This document shows, in pieces, positions 1 through 9,633 of a stretch of DNA of 37,103 nt. Location of the stretch: the NCBI GenBank assembly GCA_947585865.1, contig CANPXH010000021.1:1-37103 (forward strand), in the 5' to 3' direction. The notes below the pieces were generated by a model. That model saw only the letters and a list, made by a program, of their open reading frames with translations, was not told where the DNA came from and did not search any database. Source of the stretch: an uncultured Clostridia bacterium (GTDB taxonomy: Bacteria > Bacillota > Clostridia > Lachnospirales > CAG-274). Position 1 is the stretch's first letter. Each line of letters opens with the position of its first letter. A program made the position numbers and the translations under genes.

Positions 1-185
1 AGGGATCCGTCTACACTCACCTTTGTCGCTCCCGTTGCTATGCCCTCAAGCTTAGCCTTAAGCGCATCTGTAAAGTCGTTGCTGCTTAAGTCCTTGCCGC
101 TTACCTTGTCTACCTTTGTGTCAAAGTTTTCTTCCAAATGTTCGACCAAAGCCGTTAAACCGGCCAGATCCAAAAATTTACTCAT
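1..185 (-). CDS. Phage tail-fibre-like protein, C-terminus outside window
   Basis: The ATG at 185-183 opens 61 residues that run off the left edge with no stop. A purine-rich ribosome site (AAAGGAGAGG) precedes it and falls in the 17-nt gap after the upstream gene. The protein starts MSKFLDLAGL and has a helical stretch, then LKAKLEGIATGATKV. That KLxGIxxGAxK signature is typical of collar or linker segments in Firmicutes prophage tail fibres. It probably forms an operon with the gene at 203-661. The phage-fibre family is a pattern match from memory; the missing C-terminus would carry any receptor-binding domain. Confidence 0.65.
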   Translation of the reverse strand, partial: MSKFLDLAGLTALVEHLEENFDTKVDKVSGKDLSSNDFTDALKAKLEGIATGATKVSVDGS

Positions 186-202
186 ATTATTAATCCTCTC
201 CT

Positions 203-661
203 TTATTTAAACAGATCCGATATCTCATCTAGTGTTATCGGTATCATACCATTTATATTTTCTTCGACCTTATCTACTCTTTCCACAAGCTCCTGATAAA
301 TACCGGGGCTGGCTTCTGTAGGTATAAGTCCGCATTTTTTTCCGCAGCTATGTATCCTCACAGCCACGACATTGGTAGTTATGCACTTGTTTTCACAGCT
401 TCCGCTTTGGAGCGAGATCTCAAGAAGTCCTTCATCCGTAAGCACCTCCCACGGCACAAGGCATCTTTTGCCCTTCAGTTCTATCGTGTAGCAGCAGTCC
501 TCCTTGTCTGCTCTGTTAAAGCTTACTGTTACAATTTCCGATCCACGCCATTCGTCATCTATAAGTTTGAATTCGGCGTATAAATAGTTCCTTGAATCGG
601 ACACCACCCTGTTTACATCCTGCCTCACAAGGTGCTGTCCAGTCACTCTGAAACGAAGCAA
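203..661 (-). CDS. Phage baseplate/tail-associated protein (BppU-N-like)
   Basis: About 152 residues. The frame also allows a GTG start at 670, but AGGAGG directly abuts that GTG. The TTG at 661 sits 8 nt after AGGAGG and is the better start. The N-terminal half (LLRFRVTGQHLVRQD, then SRNYLYAEF and DDEWRG, then a CLVPWEVL segment) follows the layout of small prophage proteins that precede tail fibres and resemble the N-terminal domain of baseplate upper proteins: a beta sandwich followed by a short helical tail. The C-terminal part (PGIYQELVERVDKVEENI) looks like a coiled coil. Several cysteines are present. The role in a virion is inferred from resemblance and from the neighbouring fibre-like gene. 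Confidence 0.6.
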   Translation of the reverse strand: MLRFRVTGQHLVRQDVNRVVSDSRNYLYAEFKLIDDEWRGSEIVTVSFNRADKEDCCYTIELKGKRCLVPWEVLTDEGLLEISLQSGSCENKCITTNVVAVRIHSCGKKCGLIPTEASPGIYQELVERVDKVEENINGMIPITLDEISDLFK

Positions 662-767
662 TTTTTCCACCTCCTTAGGGTTTCCCCCAATAAGGATTTT
701 AGCACGATAAGTGCGACAAAATGCGACATTTGTGCCAAAGCGGATATAATGCCTTTATTCCCTGCGT

Positions 768-796
768 ATAATATAAAGCATTTGCTCTTTTGCCAA
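768..796 (-). promoter_or_regulatory. Sigma-A-type promoter for the phage-tail-type genes
   Basis: On the minus strand, TTGGCA and TATTAT are separated by 17 nt, giving a start near 761 and a leader of about 100 nt before the gene ending at 203. It lies just downstream of the pyrG terminator, so the tail-type genes look like an independent unit. The leader contains GCAC-GATAA-GTGC, a tiny stem. No experimental support. Confidence 0.5.
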
Positions 797-810
797 TGCT
801 ATTGCCACTA

Positions 811-850
811 AAAAAAAGGCGATGCATCTAAACAATGCATCGCCTTTTTT
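811..850 (-). terminator. Intrinsic terminator downstream of pyrG
   Basis: A perfect stem (GGCGATGCAT paired with ATGCATCGCC) has a 7-nt loop and is flanked by A and T runs on both sides, so it can act in either direction. It lies about 100 nt after the pyrG stop and ends that transcript. Confidence 0.85.
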
Positions 851-952
851 ATATTATATTTTCGTATATTTAAGTTAAATATAAGGTCATATCGGTATAC
901 GCAAAGCTAAAGCTCTTCTTATATATCGATAAAGGTAAACGCCGTTACGGCA

Positions 953-2560
<1,608 letters not shown>

Positions 2561-2604
2561 TCATACGCCTTATTATTACAAATTACTCCAAAAAATATAA
2601 ATCC

Positions 2605-2633
2605 ATTATACAATAATAAATCCTCTTAGTCAA
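2605..2633 (-). promoter_or_regulatory. Sigma-A-type promoter of pyrG
   Basis: On the minus strand, TTGACT and a perfect TATAAT are separated by 17 nt, giving a start near 2598 and a leader of about 47 nt. It lies in the gap between the S41 protease gene and pyrG. Confidence 0.85.
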
Positions 2634-2678
2634 CAAAAAGAAATAAAGTATTTTGTGCATAAAACTTTTATATATCAA

Positions 2679-4034
2679 TCAGGAAAGCAGTTCCAAATAA
2701 CCCAGCGTAAACACTCTGTCGTTATTGAGTATATCCTCGTATATCTCATAATTCATGGCGTTTGCCGTGGCAAGATCCAGCCTGTTGGTAACGGGAAGCC
2801 CCATTTCCGCCTGATATCTTCCTATGTTTCGTTCTACGGTATTGTTGGCATCCAGTCTATATCCAAGGAACTTTATTACGGCGGCAACGTTCTCGCTTTT
2901 AAGATCGTCGTTTTCCGATACGAAATCTATTTTATCCACCTGTATGTCGGGAGTTATACCCACTCCGTTTATCTTGTTGCCGTATCTTGAGAAGTATTCA
3001 AGAGTGGTCATCTTGACAACGCCTATATCGTCAAAGTCCATAACGCTTTGCATAACGCCTTTGCCGAAGGTCTGCTCTCCCACGATCTTGCCTGCCTTGC
3101 TGTCCTGCATAGCCGAAGCAAGTATCTCTGCGGCGGAGGCGGTCATTGAATCGGTGAGCACCACACATTCCTCAAAGGGAGTTGTTCTCAGATCGGATGT
3201 GTACGTATTCACATTTCCCCTTTTGTCTCTTGTGGATATTATAACGCCGTTAGGCACTATCTGCCTTGCGGTGGCTATAGCCTCGTCCACATATCCTCCG
3301 GTGTTTCCTCTCAGGTCAAGTATGAGCCTTGTCTTGCCTTGGGATATCAGCTTGTTTATGGCGGAGCCAAATTCGTTTGCGGTATTTTCATAGAATGAGC
3401 TTATATGTATATATCCCACCGAAGCGTCTGTGAACTTACGGCTGTCGCTGTTGAATTCGGAAATATCCGCCGTCTCCACAGAATGTATCTCAAATTTCAC
3501 CAAGGATATGGTGTAGTCCTTTATATTTTCATCGCCTCTGGCTATCTTCATATTAAGGGTCGTGGGGATATCCGAAGTGGAGCGGCTGAAATACTCTTCC
3601 TCTCCTATGTTATAGGTAGACACTCCGTCTATGTTCCTTACGGTGTCTCCCTCTCTTATGCCGTCTTGATACGCCTTTGAGGTGTTGCTCAGCTTGCTTA
3701 TAATAGGATATCCGCTTTCTCCTATCTCGCAGGTGAACTCCGGGGCATACCATGAAGACTTGGTGTTCTCCTTTATGCTGTTATACTCTTCATCGGTAAG
3801 GTAATCGCTGTATTGATCCAATTCGCCTACGATAGCCTTTACCGCAGAATGTATAAGAATATTCGTATCCACATCGTCGCCTATATAATTTTCTTTTATA
3901 TACTTTACGATCTCGCTTATATACGCACCTGCAAGATCGGCCTGCTCCTGGCTCGTCATATTTGTCATATCCTCGGCAAAAACGCTTGACGCCATAACGA
4001 TACTCATTACGAGCGCAGCTAAAACTCTCTTCAT
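2679..4034 (-). CDS. C-terminal processing peptidase, S41 family (CtpA/Prc-like)
   Basis: Secreted or membrane-attached serine protease of 451 residues. It has an N-terminal signal sequence (KRVLAALVMSIVMASSVFA, cleavage predicted after VFA) and a helical segment. A PDZ domain lies around residues 110-190, with GIREGDTVRNIDG. The S41 catalytic domain follows, with LRGNTGG. The predicted Ser300 nucleophile is in SMTASAAE and the general-base Lys325 is in FGKGV, a spacing of 25 residues. The C-terminal 60-70 residues resemble a peptidoglycan-binding domain. Such enzymes trim or degrade exported proteins. It is the last gene of the rimO-pgsA run, with a 25-nt gap after pgsA. No terminator is visible before the pyrG promoter. 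Confidence 0.93.
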   Translation of the reverse strand: MKRVLAALVMSIVMASSVFAEDMTNMTSQEQADLAGAYISEIVKYIKENYIGDDVDTNILIHSAVKAIVGELDQYSDYLTDEEYNSIKENTKSSWYAPEFTCEIGESGYPIISKLSNTSKAYQDGIREGDTVRNIDGVSTYNIGEEEYFSRSTSDIPTTLNMKIARGDENIKDYTISLVKFEIHSVETADISEFNSDSRKFTDASVGYIHISSFYENTANEFGSAINKLISQGKTRLILDLRGNTGGYVDEAIATARQIVPNGVIISTRDKRGNVNTYTSDLRTTPFEECVVLTDSMTASAAEILASAMQDSKAGKIVGEQTFGKGVMQSVMDFDDIGVVKMTTLEYFSRYGNKINGVGITPDIQVDKIDFVSENDDLKSENVAAVIKFLGYRLDANNTVERNIGRYQAEMGLPVTNRLDLATANAMNYEIYEDILNNDRVFTLGYLELLS

Positions 4035-4059
4035 ATAATCACCCTCTCAAATATCGGCA

Positions 4060-4614
4060 TCAGTTCTTAAGCACCTGTCTGTTCTTCATGATATAATCTA
4101 CGGCAGATACTATCGCCAGCACAAGACTTGCATATATTAAAATATTGCCGGCGGCAATAAAATATATGTTGTTTATATTCAGCAGCAGCACGATCAGCAT
4201 AAACATTTGGCATACTGTCTTGAGCTTGCCCCATATGCCTGCCGCTATTACGATATTCTGCTCTGCGGCAATTGTTCTGAAGCCTGTTATTATAAATTCC
4301 CTTGCTATTATCACTATCACGACCGTTGACGGCAAAGGCACCACCGCATCCTCTATGCCTATAAGGGCTATCATGGCTGAGCAGACCAAAAGCTTATCTG
4401 CCAGAGGATCCATAAACTTTCCGAAATTGGTCACAAGGTCAAACCTCCTTGCGATATATCCGTCAAGGCAGTCTGTAACAGAGGCAATACAAAATATCGC
4501 CGTAGCTATATATCTTGCCATAGGTCTGTCAAGGCCCAAAGGGCACAAGAGCACCAGCAAAAAAACAGGTATCATAAATATTCTCAATACTGTAAGTTTA
4601 TTCGGTAAATTCAT
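4060..4614 (-). CDS. pgsA: CDP-diacylglycerol-glycerol-3-phosphate 3-phosphatidyltransferase
   Basis: Integral membrane enzyme that makes phosphatidylglycerol phosphate from CDP-diacylglycerol and glycerol-3-phosphate, committing lipid to phosphatidylglycerol and cardiolipin. The CDP-alcohol phosphotransferase signature DG-x2-AR-x8-G-x3-D-x3-D is complete, from DGYIARR to GKFMDPLAD. The 184 residues with several hydrophobic helices match the family. It begins 4 nt after the rimO stop, so the two are translationally close. The rimO-pgsA order is common in Firmicutes. Confidence 0.96.
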   Translation of the reverse strand: MNLPNKLTVLRIFMIPVFLLVLLCPLGLDRPMARYIATAIFCIASVTDCLDGYIARRFDLVTNFGKFMDPLADKLLVCSAMIALIGIEDAVVPLPSTVVIVIIAREFIITGFRTIAAEQNIVIAAGIWGKLKTVCQMFMLIVLLLNINNIYFIAAGNILIYASLVLAIVSAVDYIMKNRQVLKN

Positions 4615-4618
4615 ATTA

Positions 4619-5959
4619 TTATATCCTTTCCCCTATAAGGTCGTAGTCGCCCGCTTCTTTTATGACCACGCTGTAAATATCTCCCGCCATAAGCTCTTCA
4701 TCGCTTTCAAAAAACACGAAGCCGTCTATTTCGTAGCAATCCCTGTAGCTTCTTGAGCAGTATATATTGTCTTCGTCTTCCAATTTGCCTTCCACTATGA
4801 CTTCAAGGGTCTTTCCTATGAAGCTTTCGCATATCCCTGCGGATATCCCTCTTTGCATAGTCAATATGCGGTCTTTTCTTTTTGCCTTTACTTTCTCAGG
4901 CACCTGCCCCTCCATAGCCGCAGCGGGAGTGCCGTCTTCCGCCGAATATGTAAAAACTCCCAGCCTGTCGAACCCTATCTCTTTTATAAATGAGCACAGC
5001 CCTTTGACATCTTCCTCCATCTCGGTAGGGAAGCCTGTGATGAGAGTGGTCCTTATGCAGATATCCGGCATTTTTTCCCTAAGCCGAGCTATAGTGTTCC
5101 GAAGCCCGTCTTTGGTGCTCCTTCTGCCCATGAGCTTAAGTATCCTGTCCTCGCTGTGCTGTATAGGCATATCCAAATAATGCAGCACCTTCTTGTTGCC
5201 TGCCATTTCCTCTATGAGCTCATCCGTTATATTTTCTGGATAGCAATAGAGTATCCTTATCCACCTTATATCTTCTATTTCGCTTAAAGCCTTTAAAAGC
5301 TTATGAAGAGACCTTTCGCCGTATATATCCTTGCCGTAAAGAGAGGTGTCCTGAGCTATGAGTATAAGCTCCTTCACGCCCTTTTCCGCCAGTATATTGG
5401 CCTCCTTTACAAGAGAATCTATACTTCGGGAGCGGTATTTCCCCCTGAGAGAGGGAATTGTACAGTATGTACAGCAGTTGTCGCAGCCCTCGGCTATCTT
5501 TAAATAGGCAAAGCCGCCTGTAGTGGTGACTATCCTTTTAAAGCTGTTGTTCTCATTCAAAACATTGTTTTTGTCTGTGACCAGCTTTACATTTTTTTCA
5601 CCCTGCAAAAGCCTCTTTATGACCTCGCCTATGCTTTCAAAATCTCCCGTTCCCACAACTGCGTCTACCTCAGGCAGCGCCTGGAATATCTCGTCTTTAT
5701 ATCTCTGCGCCATACAGCCTGTGACTATAAGGCCCTTGCAGCATCCGTTCATCTTATAGTCCGCCATTTCCAGCACCTTGTCTATTGCTTCACGGTTAGC
5801 CTCCATTATAAAGCCGCAGCTGTTTATTATTATAATATCCGCCTCGCTGTCGTCATGGGTTATTATATAGCCCTCTTCATCTATAAGCCCAAGCATTATT
5901 TCGCTGTCTATAAGATTTTTGTCACAGCCAAGGGATACAAAGCTTATTTTTGCACTCAT
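4619..5959 (-). CDS. rimO: Ribosomal protein S12 methylthiotransferase RimO
   Basis: Radical-SAM enzyme that methylthiolates the conserved Asp of ribosomal protein S12. The N-terminal UPF0004 domain carries the three cysteines that bind the auxiliary cluster (SLGCDKN, NSCGF, VTGCMAQR). The radical-SAM motif CxxxCxxC is present as CDNCCTYC. A TRAM-like domain fills the last 65 residues or so. The 446 residues match the family, and the N-terminus (KISFVSLGCDKNLIDSE) favours RimO over MiaB or MtaB. It is the first gene of the rimO-pgsA-S41 run, with a weak promoter at 6007-6035. Confidence 0.95.
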   Translation of the reverse strand: MSAKISFVSLGCDKNLIDSEIMLGLIDEEGYIITHDDSEADIIIINSCGFIMEANREAIDKVLEMADYKMNGCCKGLIVTGCMAQRYKDEIFQALPEVDAVVGTGDFESIGEVIKRLLQGEKNVKLVTDKNNVLNENNSFKRIVTTTGGFAYLKIAEGCDNCCTYCTIPSLRGKYRSRSIDSLVKEANILAEKGVKELILIAQDTSLYGKDIYGERSLHKLLKALSEIEDIRWIRILYCYPENITDELIEEMAGNKKVLHYLDMPIQHSEDRILKLMGRRSTKDGLRNTIARLREKMPDICIRTTLITGFPTEMEEDVKGLCSFIKEIGFDRLGVFTYSAEDGTPAAAMEGQVPEKVKAKRKDRILTMQRGISAGICESFIGKTLEVIVEGKLEDEDNIYCSRSYRDCYEIDGFVFFESDEELMAGDIYSVVIKEAGDYDLIGERI

Positions 5960-6006
5960 GTTTATTCCTCATATATATTATTTCGGAAAAATATTTCCTT
6001 GACTAT

Positions 6007-6035
6007 AGTATATCACTAAATCGTATCGGAAACAA
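6007..6035 (-). promoter_or_regulatory. Candidate promoter of rimO-pgsA-S41
   Basis: On the minus strand, TTGTTT and TATACT are 17 nt apart, giving a start near 6000 and a leader of about 40 nt. The -10 is good and the -35 poor. Confidence 0.45.
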
Positions 6036-6105
6036 TTAAAAATTATGAAGATTTCTCTGTCGGTCATATTTTAACAAGCTCCGCATAACAATATGTAAAC
6101 ATTTA

Positions 6106-6134
6106 TTGACACAGTATTATTGCAATATTATAAT
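6106..6134 (+). promoter_or_regulatory. Consensus sigma-A promoter
   Basis: TTGACA and TATAAT match consensus exactly at 17-nt spacing, giving a start near 6141. It drives the plus-strand gene at 6183. It lies back to back with the weaker rimO promoter. Confidence 0.85.
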
Positions 6135-6182
6135 TATTATATATACAGATTCAAAAGCAATGATATAAGGAGCGTGAAAATT

Positions 6183-6653
6183 ATGAGTTATTGCAAAAAA
6201 TGCGGAAGTCCTCTTTCCGAAAACGGCTCTTGCCCCATATGCAAAAAGAAGAAAAGGCAAAATACTGTAATATTAAGTCTCATATTTATAATACTGACAA
6301 TCGTAGCGGTCGCTTCGGTGTATGAATCTTACCGCTACAAGGATATGTACGTATCCGCAGCTCATCAGTTGTCACGTATGCAGGACAACAACAGCAAAAG
6401 CAAAGCAAACGTATCCGCCGAGGAAACGTCTCAGACAGAGAACACATCCTCCGCCGCAGAAAAAGACGATGGATCCGAGACTACCCCATATCATCCTTCC
6501 ACATATACCGTGCAGGCAAGTGATAATACAGGAGTGAAATTATGTATGCATATATACGGTCAATACACTCCCGCTCTTTGGAACAAGCTTTGCCGGGCAA
6601 ACGGCAAGAGCGGTTCGGATTTCGTAGTCGGCGAAGAATTAACAGTGCCATGA
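6183..6653 (+). CDS. Zinc-ribbon, single-pass membrane protein with LysM-like C-terminus
   Basis: 156 residues. The frame is open from 6120, but that would put the first codons inside the promoter. The ATG at 6183 follows AAGGAG at a 10-nt spacing. The N-terminus is a zinc ribbon with two Cys pairs (CKKCG and CPICK), then basic residues, then one membrane segment at about residues 28-46. A Ser/Thr/Glu-rich linker follows. The last 50 residues (YTVQASDNTGVKLC, LWNKLCRANG, VGEELTVP) follow the LysM pattern, although LysM usually has GDTL where this has SDNTG. The basic flank predicts the ribbon in the cytoplasm and the LysM-like domain outside. Exact function is unknown. It stands alone at the edge of the island. 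Confidence 0.75.
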   Translation: MSYCKKCGSPLSENGSCPICKKKKRQNTVILSLIFIILTIVAVASVYESYRYKDMYVSAAHQLSRMQDNNSKSKANVSAEETSQTENTSSAAEKDDGSETTPYHPSTYTVQASDNTGVKLCMHIYGQYTPALWNKLCRANGKSGSDFVVGEELTVP

Positions 6654-6691
6654 TACGGCATATAGGCGTCAACCCTATAATATAGGCTGCT

Positions 6692-6750
6692 GCCCTTTAT
6701 ATCAAAGGGCGGCACACCGTTGGCGCTGTAGAAACGAGTATTCGTTTTTT
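6692..6750 (+). terminator. Candidate hairpins after the zinc-ribbon gene
   Basis: A 7-bp stem GCCCTTT/AAAGGGC lies at 6692-6710. A second small stem AAACGA/TCGTTT at 6732-6746 runs into a T tract. Either could end the plus-strand transcript, but both are modest. The rest of the 296-base gap from 6654 to 6949 holds the opposing terminator at 6825-6879 and nothing else I recognise. Confidence 0.35.
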
Positions 6751-6824
6751 AGGCATAAAGTTTAACCGGACCTTTGCGGCAAAAATTATTTTCATTGTCA
6801 TCTGTCTGAAATTATTGTCTGTCT

Positions 6825-6879
6825 AAAAAAATGCTGGCTCCCAATATCGGACCGAGAGCCGATGGAGGGAGTCAGCATA
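6825..6879 (-). terminator. Intrinsic terminator of the island operon
   Basis: On the minus strand, ATGCTGACTCCC pairs with GGGAGCCAGCAT with one G-U wobble. An inner segment can form a further small stem, and a run of seven T follows. It lies about 70 nt after the stop of the last island gene. Confidence 0.85.
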
Positions 6880-6949
6880 CTTGACATATTTTCTTTTTAA
6901 TATCCTATTTAACGATATTTGCGGCACTGTATGCCGCTATATAACGGCG

Positions 6950-7666
6950 CTAGCCTATTATTGCTTCCATAATAAAGAATATACCCGTCAAAAGTATTAC
7001 CATATACAATCCAAAGCCCATAAGCTCGGTGTTGCTGAAAACGACACAGGCAAATACGAGCAGCATTATAAGCACTATTGTTTTTACGATAGACTTGCAG
7101 GCTATAAGAAGTATCTTACTTCTCAAGGTGCCGTCGCTGTCCAGTCTGCTTATGATATAAAGCAGGAATATGCCCACCGCCAGCACGAGCACGCTTGTGA
7201 AAATGATAGCAATGTATCTCAGTATAAGAGCGCCGACGCCCATACCCATCTTATTGAACAGAGATATATTTATTCCGCTTACGATATTGGAAACGAACAT
7301 TACCACAACGGACATCACGATTATCTTTACGCCGAACTTTATTATAAGCATAAGTATGCCCGACCCCGTAGATGAAGAAAAAGATCTCAAAGCCACCGTT
7401 GAGATAAGATCCAATATAGTTCCTATGACCACTATCAGCGCAAATTTTATGATATCTATGACAAATGATGACTTGAGGGCGGCGGAGCTGCTGTACTGAA
7501 CCCCTGTAAACGCACTGACTATCTTGGTGAACAGGGAAGAGAAGGGAAGGATATCAACGATATCGTTCCAGGAGCCGTAACCCATTGCGTGGATAACAGT
7601 GTTGAATATAAATACAATGACCGCTATTGCCACGATACATGGCAGAACTTTCTTTAAAAATCTCAT
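6950..7666 (-). CDS. Polytopic membrane protein, unknown function
   Basis: 238 residues, almost entirely hydrophobic, with about five or six predicted membrane helices. The first is LPCIVAIAVIVFIFNTVIHA and the last lies at the very C-terminus (YMVILLTGIFFIMEAI). I recognise no domain family. The ATG at 7666 has GGAG six nt upstream, and that site overlaps the stop region of the preceding gene, so it is the last cistron of the island operon. A terminator follows at 6825-6879. It could be a membrane anchor or channel-like subunit for the neighbouring proteins; this rests on position only. Confidence 0.75.
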   Translation of the reverse strand: MRFLKKVLPCIVAIAVIVFIFNTVIHAMGYGSWNDIVDILPFSSLFTKIVSAFTGVQYSSSAALKSSFVIDIIKFALIVVIGTILDLISTVALRSFSSSTGSGILMLIIKFGVKIIVMSVVVMFVSNIVSGINISLFNKMGMGVGALILRYIAIIFTSVLVLAVGIFLLYIISRLDSDGTLRSKILLIACKSIVKTIVLIMLLVFACVVFSNTELMGFGLYMVILLTGIFFIMEAIIG

Positions 7667-7675
7667 AATTATCTC

Positions 7676-9628
7676 CTAATTTTTTTTGTAGAACATTACC
7701 TCTGCAATACAAAGATCGCCATCATACACATTGCCTTCATAAACGGAATCCACATCTATTTCCACAGAGTCGGCATATATGGGCTTATCCAGCCATATCA
7801 CCTGATATGCTGCTCTGTCGGCAAAGGTGTATTCTATCTTTTTTCCGCCTATCTTGATCACAACGTCTCTTAGGCGGTTGTTTTCGCTGTATGCTTTGAC
7901 GTTGCCTGCTCCGGGATATACCTTTATTGCAGCTATCTCCTGAGGAGCGGCAAATTTGAATCTCAGCTCTTCGCCTACGCCGTTTCCTACAGAACCGTCC
8001 TGCCAGCAGGTGGAAGCGCTGCTGTCCGTCATCAATTCGGGAACATAGTCGGCATTTTGTCCTGCCAGGTATGAAGAGGCGGAAACGGAGCTTACAGGTA
8101 TGTAGCTGTATTCCTTGCTGTCGGAAGGCAGATTGTGATAATATATGGGCGAAATATTGTGCTCAACACCGTCATCCGTTACTGTCCTGGGCGGTATCCA
8201 GCCGCTGTATACCTTGTCGCCGACCTTATACCTTATCTTCTCCCACACATCAAGAGACACCTTCTTTTTATCTGTCAAGGAAACGATGGTGTTTGCGGGA
8301 ACAGTTGCAAGTATATCGCTTTCCATACTCGGCTTTTTGTAAAGATCCGCATTTACATTAAAATATATCCTGTTATCCACAGGCTTGAAGCCGTTGTACA
8401 TTTGGCTGCAAAAGTCACGGTATACCCCTGCAGCCGCTCCGTTTATGCCTACGCTTGAGGCAAATATCGCAGCAGCAAGTACGGCCACAGAAGCAACGCT
8501 GCTGAGCTTTCCTCTCTTGTGCTGATATACTCTGCCGTGTATCTGACCTATGTCGCCTGTCATATCGCAAAGGAGGTTCCACCTTGAGAACATATCGTAT
8601 GTCTTAAGGAAATTTTCGTTTAGGCTCAGATCGGGAGCTATTCCCCTCCTGGCATTTTCCACAAGATCTTCCTGCCGCTCCGAAACGATCTGCTCTGCCA
8701 TTTCCGCAAATCGGTCTTTATTCATCCTTCTGGCAATGTCATAACAGCCTATGGCATATTCAAAGCCTTTTTGTATCCTGTACTGATAGACGCCCTTCAG
8801 TACGGTCGTTATGCCCTTGAATATAAAATATATGTCTAAGGCAAGAAATATAAGATATCGCCAATCCTCTTTTATCATTTCCTTTGGCATAAGTATGAAA
8901 AATCTGAGGAAGCATATTGCTATAGCGGCGCCTATTATCACATTGAGGACACCTCTTTTTTTACCTATTCCCCTTATGCTTATAAGCTTTGTATCGGAAA
9001 CGTTGCTTTTTTCATCTATAGGCTCTATGGGCTTCGGTATCTCTCTGAGTATGCCTTCTCTGTGCAGTATGACGGACATATCGGTAAGCAGGCCGACAAA
9101 TTTGTTGTAAAAGCCGTTTACAGCCCCTTCAATACTTTGATCCGTGCCGTCATTTTTTATCTTTTCTTCCAGCTTGTATACGGCTTCGACCTCCCTTGTC
9201 TGTCTGTAGTAGCCCAAGGGAACATCGCCGTCATCCAGTGAAATGAACAATATATCCATATTGTCGTACACCGTTACAAAATTGAACATTCCGATCATGG
9301 CGGCATACATATTGTATTGGAACTCTTTGGCAATTATGCCGTAGTTCTCCTTCATCTCGTCGGTCTCGACATCATATTTCCTATTCTTTTTGAAAAAATC
9401 GATCGCAGCTTCCAGCCTGTCAGACCGTTTTGCTTCCGTTTCCAGGCTGTGATATATGGATACCTTTTCACCGTACTGAAGATTTTCGCAAAACTTTTTG
9501 TAGGCGTTTCTTTTAATATCGTTCTTCTTCTTTTCCACATATGTGGGATGAGAGATATCAAAAGACTCCCTGGTATAAACAGTTGAATAATCCGCAATAT
9601 GCTCATGGAGCCATTCATATTGGTTCAA
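7676..9628 (-). CDS. Membrane protein with extracytoplasmic SH3b and discoidin-like (NADase-type glycan-binding) domains
   Basis: About 650 residues. A GTG at 9637 is in frame, but the TTG at 9628 lies 8 nt after GAGG, the spacing seen throughout this operon, and leaves a 5-nt gap after the upstream stop. Residues 1-220 are a cytoplasmic helical region of no known family. Two membrane helices (about 223-246 and 254-278), a second helical region and a third helix (about 373-401) follow. Outside comes an SH3b domain at about 422-482 (NVNADLYKKPS, WEKIRYKVG, GWIPP). A C-terminal beta-sandwich at about 508-650 (VSASSYLAG, STCWQDG, AIKVYPG, ISEV-like end) resembles F5/8 type C/discoidin domains annotated as NADase-type glycan-binding. 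It probably binds wall glycan and relays to the cytoplasm. Confidence 0.8.
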   Translation of the reverse strand: MNQYEWLHEHIADYSTVYTRESFDISHPTYVEKKKNDIKRNAYKKFCENLQYGEKVSIYHSLETEAKRSDRLEAAIDFFKKNRKYDVETDEMKENYGIIAKEFQYNMYAAMIGMFNFVTVYDNMDILFISLDDGDVPLGYYRQTREVEAVYKLEEKIKNDGTDQSIEGAVNGFYNKFVGLLTDMSVILHREGILREIPKPIEPIDEKSNVSDTKLISIRGIGKKRGVLNVIIGAAIAICFLRFFILMPKEMIKEDWRYLIFLALDIYFIFKGITTVLKGVYQYRIQKGFEYAIGCYDIARRMNKDRFAEMAEQIVSERQEDLVENARRGIAPDLSLNENFLKTYDMFSRWNLLCDMTGDIGQIHGRVYQHKRGKLSSVASVAVLAAAIFASSVGINGAAAGVYRDFCSQMYNGFKPVDNRIYFNVNADLYKKPSMESDILATVPANTIVSLTDKKKVSLDVWEKIRYKVGDKVYSGWIPPRTVTDDGVEHNISPIYYHNLPSDSKEYSYIPVSSVSASSYLAGQNADYVPELMTDSSASTCWQDGSVGNGVGEELRFKFAAPQEIAAIKVYPGAGNVKAYSENNRLRDVVIKIGGKKIEYTFADRAAYQVIWLDKPIYADSVEIDVDSVYEGNVYDGDLCIAEVMFYKKN

Positions 9629-9633
9629 CACTA

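Noticed and set aside
720..745. TGGCAC-N5-TCGC, a sigma-54-like element upstream of the phage-tail-type genes
   Set aside because: The -12 element is imperfect, no activator is visible, and a good sigma-A promoter lies at 768-796.
6120..6182. Upstream in-frame start for the zinc-ribbon protein
   Set aside because: It would put the first codons on the -10 element; the ATG at 6183 has the ribosome site.
6692..6730. GGGCGGCACACC shared with the gap at 30283-30303
   Set aside because: A 12-base match with little extension; too short to call a repeat family.
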